DNA from: Streptomyces sp. TLI_053
GTDB lineage: Bacteria; Actinomycetota; Actinomycetes; Streptomycetales; Streptomycetaceae
Assembly: GCF_900105395.1 (NCBI RefSeq)
Contig: NZ_LT629775.1
Span: 8,645,501 to 8,709,500 of the forward strand
Direction of reading: 5' to 3'
DNA: 64,000 bases
Under the pieces are notes generated by a model. That model made no database searches and had not been told where the DNA came from. It saw nothing but the letters and a program-made list of their open reading frames with translations. The translations under genes and the position numbers were made by a program. Shown in pieces: positions 7,869 through 16,814 of this stretch (position 1 is the first letter of the stretch; each line of letters starts with the position of its first letter).

Positions 7869-8231
7869 GCGGCGTCCCCCTGGGAGTTCCCCGGCGGGTT
7901 CTGCCGACGGCCGGCCGGGGTGTTCTTCGCGGTGTTCTTCAGGCGTCGTACTTGAAGTGTTCATGGCTTCGCGGGAATCGCGGGCCGACGCACCGTCGGC
8001 CGTCACGGTGCGGCGCTACGGATGCGATGCGCAGCATTTGCTCATTACTTACATCCTTCGCGCAAGTCCCTTCCCTTCCTTGACCGGATCTGAAAGCATC
8101 GTCCGCTATCCGGTGATCAAGCGCCGGTGATCACCATGACGAAAGCGCCCCGGGGGCCCGTCCGCGCAGGCGAGACACCTGCCCGGACCGGATGCGGCGC
8201 GGACACCATTGACGACCGGGGGAGGATCGGG
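7869..8231. promoter_or_regulatory. divergent promoter region of the ABC exporter locus
   Basis: An AT-richer block around 8030-8110 contains TTGACC (8080-8085), a plausible rightward -35. A direct repeat CCGGTGATCA occurs at 8110-8119 and 8124-8133 (14-bp period) just before the permease leader and could be an operator. No convincing -10 was assigned. The part next to the ATPase gene holds only the out-of-favour N-terminal extension. Confidence 0.4.
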
Positions 8232-11200
8232 ATGCTCGGCTTTGTCATGCGCCGTCTGCGCGGGCGACTGCCCCTGGCCACAGCCGCCCTGCTCACCGTA
8301 CTGATCACGACGGCGGTGCTCACGGCGCTGGTCGCCTTCCAGCGCACCGTCGGCGAGATCGGACAGCGACAGGCGTTGCAGGGCACGGGCCACCCGCGGA
8401 CCACGGTGGTGGTCAACTCCGAGCACGGGCTGGACCGGAAGGGCAAGGACGACGCGGCGGTCGCCGACTACGCCCGGACGCTCTTCGGCGACCTGCCGGC
8501 CGAGACCCGCGGCCTGTCCCGCAGCCGCTCCTACGGCCTGCCGGCCGGACCGGCGGGCGGCGCGCAGGCTGCCCCGACGGGCAACCCGACGGGCAACCCG
8601 ACGGGCAACCCGGCCGGCAACCCGACGGGCACTTCCGCCGCCCCCTCCGCCGCCCCGACGACCGCCGCCCCGACGGCTGCCGCCCCGACGGCCGCCGGCG
8701 CACAGCCGGGCGGCGCCAGTGCCGACGACCTCACCCTGCTCGCGGCCGTCGACCGCCAGTACGTCCAACTCCTCGCCGGTAGCTGGCCCGCGGCCGCGGC
8801 CCCCGGTGCGCCGGGCCCGGTCCAGGCGGCCGTCCCGAGGTCCGTGCTCACCCGCCTCGGCCTCACCCCCGAGGCCCTGCCCGCCGAGGTCCGGCTCACC
8901 GACCGCTACGGCGGCCCCCCGCTGGTGGTCCGGGTCACCGGCGCCTACCGGGCCAACGACCCCGCCGACCTCTACTGGCGGCTCGACCCGGTGCAGGGCC
9001 GCGAGATCCTCTCCGGCGGCTTCACCACCTACGGCCCGCTGCTCGTCGACGAGACCGCCTTCGCCGCCGGCGGCATCCCCCAGAACGGCCGCAGCTGGCT
9101 GATCGACGCCGACTTCACCGGCGTCGGCACCGCCGCCGTGGACGCCGTCCGCGACCGGGTCGCCCCGGCCGGCGACACGCTCAACCGGAACGCCGGACTC
9201 ATCGCCCGTACCGAACTCCCCGACCTGCTGCGGGAGCTGGACTCCGGAGCGATGGTCGCCCGGTCCACCCTGCTGATCGGCGCGCTCCAACTCGTCGTAC
9301 TGGCCTCGGCCGCCCTGCTGCTCGTCGTCCACCTCATCGCCAGCCGCCAGCAGGCCGAGAACGCCCTGCTCGCCGCCCGCGGCGCCTCCGGGACCCGGCT
9401 CGGCGGCTACACCGCCGTCGAGGCACTGCTGCTCGCGCTGCCCGCCGCCCTGCTGGCACCCCTGCTCACCCCGCCGCTGCTGCGCGTCCTCGGCGGCTTC
9501 GGCCCGCTGCGCCACGTCCCGCTGGACACCTCGCTGCACTGGACGCTGTGGCCGGTCTCGATCGCCTGCGCCCTCGGCTGCGTCCTGCTCGCCGCCGTCC
9601 CCGCCCTGCTGCGCGGCGCCGGCGGCGCCGTACTGCGCCGGGCCGGCCGCCGCCAGGCCATGGCCGCCGGCGCGGCCCGCTCCGGCGCCGACCTCGCCCT
9701 GCTCGGCCTCGCCGTCCTCGCCTACCAGCAACTCTCCCAGTACAACGGCGGGCTGTCCCCGGACTCCGACGGCCGCCTCGGTCTGGACCCGGTCCTGGTC
9801 GCCACCCCCACGCTCGCCCTGGGTGCCGGCACCCTGCTCGTGCTGCGACTGCTGCCGATCGTCGCCCGGCTCGGCGCCCGGCTGGCCGCCCGCGGCCGCG
9901 GCCTCGGCCCCGCCCTGGTCGGCTGGCAGCTCGCCCGCCGGCCCGGCCAGGCCAGCGGGCCCGTCCTGCTGCTGGTGCTCGGCGTCTCCACCGGCGTCCT
10001 GGCACTCGGCCAGCACGACACCTGGAACGCCTCCCAGCAGGACCAGGCTTCCTTCGCCACCGCCGGCGGCCTGCGGATCCACGGCGCCCACACCGCCGCG
10101 ATCGGCCAGGGCAGCCGCTTCACCGCCCTGCCCGGCGGTGACCGGATCCTCCCGGTCGCCCGGCAGGAGCAGTCGCTGCCCGACGGCACCCACGGCCAGG
10201 TCCTCGCCCTGGACGCCGCCGCCTTCGCCGCCCGCGTCCCGATCCGCTCCGACCTCCTCGACGGGCAGGACCCGAACAGCCTGTTCGCCCCGCTCGTCGA
10301 CACCCCGGCCGGCGGCGCGCCGACCGGGATCACGCTGCCCGGACGCCCGCAGCGGATCGACGTCGACGTCACCTTCACCCCCGCCCCGCGCCCCGCGCCG
10401 GGCCCCGACGACCTGTTCGACACGGCACCGCCCCCCAAGGCCCCGGAGGTCTGGCTGCTGCTCCGCGACGGCCACAACCTCTCCTTCGTCGCCCCGGTCA
10501 CCGGCATCCCCGGCACCGGCGACGGCCGCGCCACCGTCGACCTCGCCCGACTCACCGACGGCGGCCTCAGCTCGGTGTCCGCGCCGCTCTCCGTGATCGG
10601 ACTGACCCTCGCCCTCGGCCCCAAGGACGCCGGCGAACTGACGGTCCGCCGGCTCGCCGCCGCCGACCGCCCCGCCGACCCCGGAGTCCCGGCCGCCGTC
10701 CCCGCCGGCCTCGACTGGAGCACCGGCGACTCCGCCGCGCGCCCCGTCGGTGTGGACGTCGTGCCCGGCGGCTCCGACGACCGGCGGCTGCTCGGCGTGC
10801 GCTTCGGCGTCGGCGCCGACGCCCTCAACAACCGGCGCGCCGTCATCACCCCGGCCGCGGCCGTCCCCCCGGCCGCCATCGCCGGCGTCGCCACCCGCGG
10901 CTACCTCACCGCCACCGGCTCCGCCGTCGGTGCGACCGTCCGGGTGCCGTTCGGTCTCACCACGGTGCCGGTACGGATCACCGGAGAAGTCGCCTCGCTG
11001 CCCGTCGTCGGGGACAACGCGGTGCTCGTCGACCTCGGCACGGTCGGCCGGGCCCTCGCCGCCGACGGCCGGGAGACACCCGCCCCCGCCGAATGGTGGC
11101 TGCCCGCCACCGGCCCGGACGACCGCACCCCCGCCCAGGCCGCCGCCGCACTGCGCGCCGCCCCCGGCGCGCCCGGGCTCCAGCTCCGCGACGAGGTCGC

Positions 11201-11654
11201 CGCCGACCTCCTCGGCGACCCGCTCAGCGCGGCCCCGCAGAACGCCCTCGCCGCCATCGCCGTCGTCACCACCGTGCTGGCCGCGATCGGCTTCGGTGCC
11301 GCCGGGGCCGCCGCCGCAGGCCAGCGTTCCCGCGACTCCGCGCTGCTGCTCGCCCTCGGCGCCCCCAGGCGCCGCCTGGTCCGCACGGCCGCCGCCGAAC
11401 AGGCCGTCCTGGTGGGTCTCGGCAGCGTGGTCGGGCTCGCCCTCGGGGCCCTGATCGTCCATCTGATCGTGCCCCTCGTCGTCCTCACCCCGGCGGCCCG
11501 CCGCCCCGTCCCGGAGGCCCTGGTGGCCCTGCCGCTCGGCACCGCCGCGCTGCTGGCCGTCGCGATCTCCGCCGTCCCCCTGCTGTCGGCCCTGCTCGGC
11601 GGCCGCCGTCGCCGGGACGTCGCCCAGCGCCTGCGGCACCTGGAGGAGATGTGA
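8232..11654 (+). CDS. large FtsX/MacB-family ABC transporter permease
   Basis: 1140 residues. ATG 8232 is preferred over the in-frame ATG 8127 because GGAGG lies 7 bases ahead and the hydrophobic N-terminus (PLATAALLTVLITTAVLTAL) follows at once. Residues about 105-163 are an A/P/T/G-rich insert containing four GNPTG/GNPAG repeats, placed in the first extracytoplasmic region. Further membrane clusters lie near 350-480 and 545-600, with a large external domain between about 590 and 1010. A final FtsX block (about 1015-1130) has the family's LALGAPRRRLVRTAAAEQA loop. The size fits duplicated-core actinobacterial FtsX permeases. The stop overlaps the GTG of the next permease. Confidence 0.85.
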   Translation: MLGFVMRRLRGRLPLATAALLTVLITTAVLTALVAFQRTVGEIGQRQALQGTGHPRTTVVVNSEHGLDRKGKDDAAVADYARTLFGDLPAETRGLSRSRSYGLPAGPAGGAQAAPTGNPTGNPTGNPAGNPTGTSAAPSAAPTTAAPTAAAPTAAGAQPGGASADDLTLLAAVDRQYVQLLAGSWPAAAAPGAPGPVQAAVPRSVLTRLGLTPEALPAEVRLTDRYGGPPLVVRVTGAYRANDPADLYWRLDPVQGREILSGGFTTYGPLLVDETAFAAGGIPQNGRSWLIDADFTGVGTAAVDAVRDRVAPAGDTLNRNAGLIARTELPDLLRELDSGAMVARSTLLIGALQLVVLASAALLLVVHLIASRQQAENALLAARGASGTRLGGYTAVEALLLALPAALLAPLLTPPLLRVLGGFGPLRHVPLDTSLHWTLWPVSIACALGCVLLAAVPALLRGAGGAVLRRAGRRQAMAAGAARSGADLALLGLAVLAYQQLSQYNGGLSPDSDGRLGLDPVLVATPTLALGAGTLLVLRLLPIVARLGARLAARGRGLGPALVGWQLARRPGQASGPVLLLVLGVSTGVLALGQHDTWNASQQDQASFATAGGLRIHGAHTAAIGQGSRFTALPGGDRILPVARQEQSLPDGTHGQVLALDAAAFAARVPIRSDLLDGQDPNSLFAPLVDTPAGGAPTGITLPGRPQRIDVDVTFTPAPRPAPGPDDLFDTAPPPKAPEVWLLLRDGHNLSFVAPVTGIPGTGDGRATVDLARLTDGGLSSVSAPLSVIGLTLALGPKDAGELTVRRLAAADRPADPGVPAAVPAGLDWSTGDSAARPVGVDVVPGGSDDRRLLGVRFGVGADALNNRRAVITPAAAVPPAAIAGVATRGYLTATGSAVGATVRVPFGLTTVPVRITGEVASLPVVGDNAVLVDLGTVGRALAADGRETPAPAEWWLPATGPDDRTPAQAAAALRAAPGAPGLQLRDEVAADLLGDPLSAAPQNALAAIAVVTTVLAAIGFGAAGAAAAGQRSRDSALLLALGAPRRRLVRTAAAEQAVLVGLGSVVGLALGALIVHLIVPLVVLTPAARRPVPEALVALPLGTAALLAVAISAVPLLSALLGGRRRRDVAQRLRHLEEM

Positions 11655-14476
11655 CCGGCCCGGCCGCCACCACCGCCCCCCGCCCCACCGGCACCGGCCA
11701 CGGCACCGGCACCGGGGCCGGCCACCGCCCGGCCCCGTGGGTCCGCACCCGGCTGCGCGCCACCCCGCTCGCCGCCCTGCTCACCGCCGTGCTCGCGCTC
11801 GGCACGGTCTTCCTGGCCACCGCCTTCCCGCGGGTCCTCGACCGCGCCGCCGACCAGGGCCTGCGCGACTACCTCCACGACCGGGGCACCGTCGCGACCA
11901 GCATCTACGCCTCCGCCACACGCTCCGGGGGAGCCAAGGGCCTCGACGACGCGGCCGGCCTGCTGGCCTCCCACGTCGGCCCCACCCTCGCCGTCGCCCC
12001 GGGCGGACTCGTCTACGGCGCTCGCAGCGGCAAGACGCGAACCCTGACGGACCCCTGGCTCGCCCGCCCCGAACACGCCGACCCCGAGATGGGCCTGCTC
12101 TACGTCCAGGGCCTGCGCGAGCACACCACACTCGCCGAGGGCCGCTGGCCGGAGGCTCCGAAGAGCGGCGGACCCGTCCCGATCGCGCTCGTCCGCGAGG
12201 TCGCCACCACCCTCAACATCCGTCTCGGCGACGTCCTCAACACCCCCGACGTCCTCCAGGAGGACCGGGCGCCCAAGGCCGAGGTGGTCGGCATCCTGGA
12301 CGCCGTCGACCGCGACGACCCGTACTGGACCGAGCTCTCCTGCCCCGTGCAGGCCTGCCTCGACTTCACCAAGGGCAAGCACCCCGAAGCCTTCTGGCGC
12401 TTCACCGCGCTCGTCGACGGCAGCGCGCTCGACGCGATCCAGGCCTGGCAGACCGGTGCCCAGGACTTCTGGCGGATCCCGGTCGACGTCGACCGGCTGC
12501 GCGCCGACCGGCTCGCGACCACCGACCGGGAGCTCGCCTCCTACCTCACCGGGCACACCGCCAACGAACTGGCGAAGGTCACCGACCGCGTCGGCCTGCA
12601 GATCACCTCCCCGCTGCCCGGCGTCCTGGAGAAGGCCACCGCCCGGCAGCAGGCCACCGCGCCGCTCGCCGCCATCGGCCCGGCCGGTCTGGCCGGCGTC
12701 GGTCTGGTCGTGCTCGGCCTGGCCGCCGCCCTCGCCGGCGACCGTCGCGCCGCCGAACTGCGCCTGCTCCAGGCCCGCGGCGGCTCCCGGACCGGCGTCG
12801 TCGGCCGACTGCTCGGTGAGGGCGTCGTCACCGTGCTGCTGCCCGCCGTCCTCGCCGGGGTGCTCGCCCTGTGGCTGCTGCCCACCCCGCGCTGGGGCGG
12901 CGCCGTCCTGGCCGGCACCGCCGTCGCGCTCTTCTCCCTGCTCGCCCTGCCGCTGCGCGCCGCCCGGCTCTGGTCCCGGCCCCGGGCCGGCAACGGCCGG
13001 CGCCGCCTGGCCGGCGAACTCGCCGTCCTGGCCCTGACGGTCACCGCCGTCGTCGAGGTCCGCCGGCGCGGCGTCGCCCCGGCCGGGGCGGACATCGACC
13101 CGCTGCTGGTCGCCGCGCCCCTGCTGCTCGCCCTCACCGGCGGACTGCTGCTCGCCCGCCTCCAGCCGCTGCTGCTCGGCGTCTTCGCCCGGATCGCCAC
13201 CCGGAGCCCCGGCGCCATCGGCTTCCTCGGCCTCGCCCGCGCCGCCCGGGGCGGCACCGAGGGGGCCCGCCCCTCCGTCCTGCCCCTGATCGCCCTGCTG
13301 CTCGCCGTCACCACCGCGGGCTTCGGCTCCACCGTGCTCGGGGCCGTCGACACCGAACGCGTCCACGCCGCCCGGCTGACCGTCGGCGGCGACGCCTCCG
13401 TGGTCGTCCCGATCGGCGTCCCGGTCTCGGAGGACTTCGCCGCGGCGGCCGCGGCGCTGCCGGGCGTCCGCACCTCCACCCGGGTCTGGGCCGACACCGA
13501 GGTGTTCGTGATCGACGGCAACGGCTCCACCCGGATCTTCGCCGTGGTCGCCGACCCGGTCGCCTACGCGGAGATCTCCCGCTCGCTCGGGCGGGGCGCC
13601 TTCGACCCGGCCGCGCTCGCGGGCGGCACCGGCGGAGCGGACGCCCCGGTGCCCGCCCTGGTCTCCAGCGCGCTCGCCCGCAGGCTCGGAGCGGGCGACA
13701 CCCGCCGGATCCGGCTGCCCAACGGCGGGGAACTGCTCGCCCGCACCGCCGGCGTCGTCGACGGCACCCCCGCGCTCCAGGGCGACGACCGGATGTTCGT
13801 CGTCCTGCCGGCCGGTCCGGCCGTCACCGTCGCCCCCGAACTCGGCCGCGCCAACCTCTGGCTGGCCACCGGTGACATCGACCAGGACCGGCTGCGGGGC
13901 CTGGTGCGCGAGAAGATCGCCACCGACGCCCAGCGGGCCACCGCATTCCCCGTCGCGACCGACCGGGGGAGCGACGGCCTGCCCCTCGGCTACAGCGTGC
14001 GCACCAGCGCGGCCCTGAGCGCCGAGCTCGCCGCCGACCCGCTCCAGGCCGCCGCGGCCCGGCTGTTCTGGACCGCCGTGCTCGGGGCCGGCGCGCTCGC
14101 CCTGCTGGCCGTCCTGCTCACCCTGGTCCGGGCCGCGCCCGAGCGCACCGCGCTGCTGGCCCGGCTGCGCACCATGGGTCTGCGGCCCCGGCAGGGCCTG
14201 ACCCTGATCCTGATCGAGACACTGCCGCAGACCCTGGTCGCGGCCGTCGGCGGCGGCCTGGTCGCGGTCGCCGCGGTCGCCCTGCTCGGGCCCGCCTTCG
14301 ACCTGTCGATCCTGGTCGGCGCCGACATCGCCCCCGGGCTGCGGATCGCCGTCCCGCCGGTGCTGGTGCCGACGGTCGGCCTCGCCGCCCTCGTCTCCGC
14401 GGGCGTCGTCGCCGAGGCGCTGATCGCCGGCCGCCGGCAGATCGCCACCGAACTCCGGGCGGGGGACCAGCGATGA
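11651..14476 (+). CDS. second FtsX-family ABC transporter permease
   Basis: 941 residues. GTG 11651 overlaps the TGA of the preceding permease, implying coupled translation. The longer upstream frame is antisense-like shadow. After a T/G/P-rich cytoplasmic head, a membrane span appears near residue 40-60 (LAALLTAVLALGTVFLATAF), followed by a large extracytoplasmic domain. Membrane clusters follow near 335-440 and 480-590, with a terminal FtsX block near 800-930 (LLARLRTMGLRPRQGLTLIL). Its pairing with the unequal-length permease upstream suggests a heterodimeric exporter. Its stop overlaps a 40-codon ORF that links it to the ATPase. Confidence 0.85.
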   Translation: MTGPAATTAPRPTGTGHGTGTGAGHRPAPWVRTRLRATPLAALLTAVLALGTVFLATAFPRVLDRAADQGLRDYLHDRGTVATSIYASATRSGGAKGLDDAAGLLASHVGPTLAVAPGGLVYGARSGKTRTLTDPWLARPEHADPEMGLLYVQGLREHTTLAEGRWPEAPKSGGPVPIALVREVATTLNIRLGDVLNTPDVLQEDRAPKAEVVGILDAVDRDDPYWTELSCPVQACLDFTKGKHPEAFWRFTALVDGSALDAIQAWQTGAQDFWRIPVDVDRLRADRLATTDRELASYLTGHTANELAKVTDRVGLQITSPLPGVLEKATARQQATAPLAAIGPAGLAGVGLVVLGLAAALAGDRRAAELRLLQARGGSRTGVVGRLLGEGVVTVLLPAVLAGVLALWLLPTPRWGGAVLAGTAVALFSLLALPLRAARLWSRPRAGNGRRRLAGELAVLALTVTAVVEVRRRGVAPAGADIDPLLVAAPLLLALTGGLLLARLQPLLLGVFARIATRSPGAIGFLGLARAARGGTEGARPSVLPLIALLLAVTTAGFGSTVLGAVDTERVHAARLTVGGDASVVVPIGVPVSEDFAAAAAALPGVRTSTRVWADTEVFVIDGNGSTRIFAVVADPVAYAEISRSLGRGAFDPAALAGGTGGADAPVPALVSSALARRLGAGDTRRIRLPNGGELLARTAGVVDGTPALQGDDRMFVVLPAGPAVTVAPELGRANLWLATGDIDQDRLRGLVREKIATDAQRATAFPVATDRGSDGLPLGYSVRTSAALSAELAADPLQAAAARLFWTAVLGAGALALLAVLLTLVRAAPERTALLARLRTMGLRPRQGLTLILIETLPQTLVAAVGGGLVAVAAVALLGPAFDLSILVGADIAPGLRIAVPPVLVPTVGLAALVSAGVVAEALIAGRRQIATELRAGDQR

Positions 14477-14595
14477 CCCTCCCGCCGCGGACCGGGGACA
14501 CCCCCGGAAGGCGGGCCGCAGCCACGCCGGCCGCACCCGCGCCGACCACGCCCACGACCACGAGGCCCCGCGCCGACGAGAGGAGCACGCGGTGA
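14473..14595 (+). CDS. 40-aa coupling ORF between permease and ATPase
   Basis: ATG 14473 overlaps the permease TGA (ATGA) and its own TGA (14593-14595) overlaps the GTG of the ATPase (GTGA). The product starts MTLPPRTGDTPGRRAAATPA and continues P/T/R-rich, with no membrane segment or domain. The exact double overlap suggests it keeps ribosomes moving from permease to ATPase. The peptide itself may be incidental, so its expression as a protein is uncertain. Confidence 0.45.
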   Translation: MTLPPRTGDTPGRRAAATPAAPAPTTPTTTRPRADERSTR

Positions 14596-15584
14596 ACGGC
14601 AGCGCCCAGGACCAGAAGACCGCCCCGGCCCCCACCTTCCAGGAACTCCAGGAGCGCGCCCGCGCCGCCGCGGCCGGCCCCGCGGCGCACAGCGCGGACG
14701 CGGCCATCGTCTGCGACCGGCTGGTCCGCATCTTCAGCGCCCAGGGCGTCGAGGTGCAGGCCCTCCAGGGGCTCGAGCTGACGATCCGTCAGGGTGACCT
14801 GGTGGCCCTGGTCGGCGCCTCCGGCAGCGGCAAGTCCACCCTGCTGACCATCCTGGCCGGGCTCGACGTGCCGACCGCCGGCACCGCCACCGTGGCCGGC
14901 AGCGACCTGCTGGAGATGTCCCCCCGCGAACGGCTGCGCTACCGCCGCGAGGTGGTCGGCTTCATCTGGCAGCAGACCGCCCGCAATCTGCTGCCCTTCC
15001 TCACCGCCGCCGAGAACATCGCCCTGCCGATGCAGCTGCGCGGCGGCCGGTCCTCGCGCGCCGCGTCCCGGCAGCAGGCGGCCCGGGTGGCCGAACTCAT
15101 GGAGGCGCTGGACATCGGCGAGCTCGCCCGCCGGCGCCCGACCGAGATGTCCGGCGGCCAGCAGCAGCGCGTCGCCATCGCGGTCGCCATGGCCAACAAC
15201 CCGCCGGTGCTGCTCGCCGACGAGCCCACCGGTGAGCTGGACTCGGAGACCGGGGCGAGCATCTTCGAGGCCTTCCGCACCGTCAACCGCGAACTCGGCG
15301 CCACGGTGGTGATCGTCACACACGACCCGATGGTGGCCGGGGAGGTCCGCCGCACCGTCGCCATCCGTGACGGCCGCACCAGCAGCGAGGTGCTCCGCCG
15401 CACCCTCACCGACGAGCACGGCGAGGAGTCGGTCAACGAGACCGAGTACGTGATGCTGGACCGCACCGGCCGGGTGCAGCTCCCGGCGAAGTTCCTGGAG
15501 GCGCTGGGAATGGAGCACCGGGTCGCCGTCGAGCTGGCGCCCGACCACATCGCCGTCCGTCCGGACGACCTCGAGGGCCACTGA
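14592..15584 (+). CDS. ABC transporter ATPase with AbrB-like C-terminal tail
   Basis: 330 residues from GTG 14592 (AGAGGAG upstream), about 90 longer than a plain MacB/LolD ATPase. Walker A GASGSGKST (75-83), signature MSGGQQQR (186-193), Walker B VLLADEP (206-212) and switch His in VTHD (242-245). Residues about 286-325 match the SpoVT/AbrB swapped-hairpin pattern (MLDRTGRVQLPAKFLEALGM, then HRVAVEL and HIAVRP). Such a domain normally dimerises and can bind DNA; here it may dimerise the ATPase. The first 35 residues are a helical A/R-rich extension. Last gene of the exporter operon. Confidence 0.88.
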   Translation: MNGSAQDQKTAPAPTFQELQERARAAAAGPAAHSADAAIVCDRLVRIFSAQGVEVQALQGLELTIRQGDLVALVGASGSGKSTLLTILAGLDVPTAGTATVAGSDLLEMSPRERLRYRREVVGFIWQQTARNLLPFLTAAENIALPMQLRGGRSSRAASRQQAARVAELMEALDIGELARRRPTEMSGGQQQRVAIAVAMANNPPVLLADEPTGELDSETGASIFEAFRTVNRELGATVVIVTHDPMVAGEVRRTVAIRDGRTSSEVLRRTLTDEHGEESVNETEYVMLDRTGRVQLPAKFLEALGMEHRVAVELAPDHIAVRPDDLEGH

Positions 15585-15594
15585 GGGTCCCGCC

Positions 15595-15669
15595 GCCGAC
15601 GGGCCTGGCACCGACGGGCCTGCTGCCGACGGGCCTGACGCTGACGGGCCCGGTTCCGACGGGTCGGTG
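15595..15669. repeat. five 15-bp tandem repeats (core CCGACGGGCCTG)
   Basis: Units begin at 15595, 15610, 15625, 15640 and 15655, each around CCGACGGGCC, and decay into a partial sixth copy. The array lies between the converging ABC ATPase and prenyl-synthase genes. A 15-bp period keeps a reading frame (PTGLx), but no start codon or ORF uses it. Confidence 0.75.
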
Positions 15670-15710
15670 CCGATGGGGCGCGGCGGCCCGTTCCGCCGTC
15701 GGCCGGCCCG

Positions 15711-16643
15711 TCAGCCGCGGTCCTGACGGGCGGCCCGGCGGAACCGGAGGTACTCCCGGCCGAGCAGGCGCAGCGCGGCGGGCTTGGCGGGGCTCGCGGA
15801 CCGCCGCAGCAGCGCGCCGAGATCGGCGCGCGCCGCCGCCCCGGTGAGCTCCTCGACCCCGACGATGCAGCGGACCATCGGCCGGTGGACGGCCGGGACC
15901 AGCCCGATCACGGTCCGGGCCTCGGCCAGGGTGCGGTCGGCCTCGTCCAGCAGGCCGCCGAGCAGCTCCCGGACCGCCGGCAGGTCCCGGGCCTGTTCCA
16001 GATCGGCCCGGGTGACCCCGTGCCGCTCCAGCCGGTCCCGGGGGACGGTCAGCCGGCCCTCCGCGAGGTCCTCGGCGAGGTCGTTGACGAAGTCGAGCCG
16101 CTGGCTGCCGTCGATGAAGGTCCGGCACGCGGCCCGGTACTCCGACTGGTCGCCGGCCGGGCCGAGCAGCGCGGCGACGACCATGAAGCCGGGCAGCGAG
16201 TACCCGTCCACGTAGCGCTGGTAGTCCTCCTCGGTGTCGAAGCCGGTGAAGTCGAGATCCGCCTCCGCGGCGGCGAGGTGGTCCAGCACCCGGTCGCGCA
16301 GCTCGGGGTGGGCGGCCGCGCTGTGCAGCAGCGGCCGCAGTTCGGGGTCGTCCGTCCGGCCGTCGTCGAGGCCGCGGGTCACCTCGCGCTGCCAGCGGTC
16401 GGCGGCCGCGCGCCGTTCCGCGAGCGGGCCGCTGTCGAGCAGGGTGTCGGTCCGGTGCATGAACGCGGCCGCCGCGATCACGTGCGGGACGGTCCGCTCC
16501 GGCAGCAGCAGCCCGGCCGCCACCGCGACCTCGCGCCGGTACCGGGTCACCTGCTGCCGCTGCCGACCGTAGTCGGCCCGCAGACCGGCATCCCGCACCC
16601 CGGCCGCGTCCAGCGCCCGTTCCCACCTGCCCACTCGGCTCAC
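15711..16643 (-). CDS. squalene/phytoene synthase-family prenyltransferase
   Basis: 310 residues from ATG 16643. The first Asp-rich motif reads DTLLD (66-70) and the second DFVNDLAED (184-192), the Mg-diphosphate sites of head-to-head isoprenoid synthases. The basic RYRREVA and Tyr-rich EEDYQRYVDGYSLPGF segments also fit. These enzymes condense two farnesyl or geranylgeranyl diphosphates to presqualene or phytoene. No desaturase, cyclase or hopanoid partner is adjacent, so the product cannot be assigned. It stands alone, converging with the ABC operon. Likely cytosolic and membrane-peripheral. Confidence 0.82.
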   Translation of the reverse strand: MSRVGRWERALDAAGVRDAGLRADYGRQRQQVTRYRREVAVAAGLLLPERTVPHVIAAAAFMHRTDTLLDSGPLAERRAAADRWQREVTRGLDDGRTDDPELRPLLHSAAAHPELRDRVLDHLAAAEADLDFTGFDTEEDYQRYVDGYSLPGFMVVAALLGPAGDQSEYRAACRTFIDGSQRLDFVNDLAEDLAEGRLTVPRDRLERHGVTRADLEQARDLPAVRELLGGLLDEADRTLAEARTVIGLVPAVHRPMVRCIVGVEELTGAAARADLGALLRRSASPAKPAALRLLGREYLRFRRAARQDRG

Positions 16644-16814
16644 CCGTCCCTCTGCTCGGAGGGATCGAGCCTATGGCGTGTGCGTCGGGCCCCGTGGCCC
16701 GGTCCCCGGGAGCAGGCGGACGGGAGCGGGGCGGTGGGCGCGGGTGGGGAGGCCGGACCCGGGTGGGATACTGGACCGGTCCATTCCGCGGCGGCAGGTG
16801 GTGAGGGGCGGCAC

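Noticed and set aside
6606..7955. Rightward 449-codon frame overlapping the ABC ATPase
   Set aside because: Its first part runs through palindromic non-coding DNA and the second is antisense to a perfect ABC ATPase.
8106..14731. Two >1100-codon antisense frames opposite the ABC permeases
   Set aside because: Low-complexity antisense translations (G/E/Q/A-rich), without any recognisable domain; the sense strand is clearly a pair of FtsX permeases.
15595..15669. CRISPR-like repeat array
   Set aside because: Repeats are contiguous with no spacers, only 15 bp long, and no cas genes are present.
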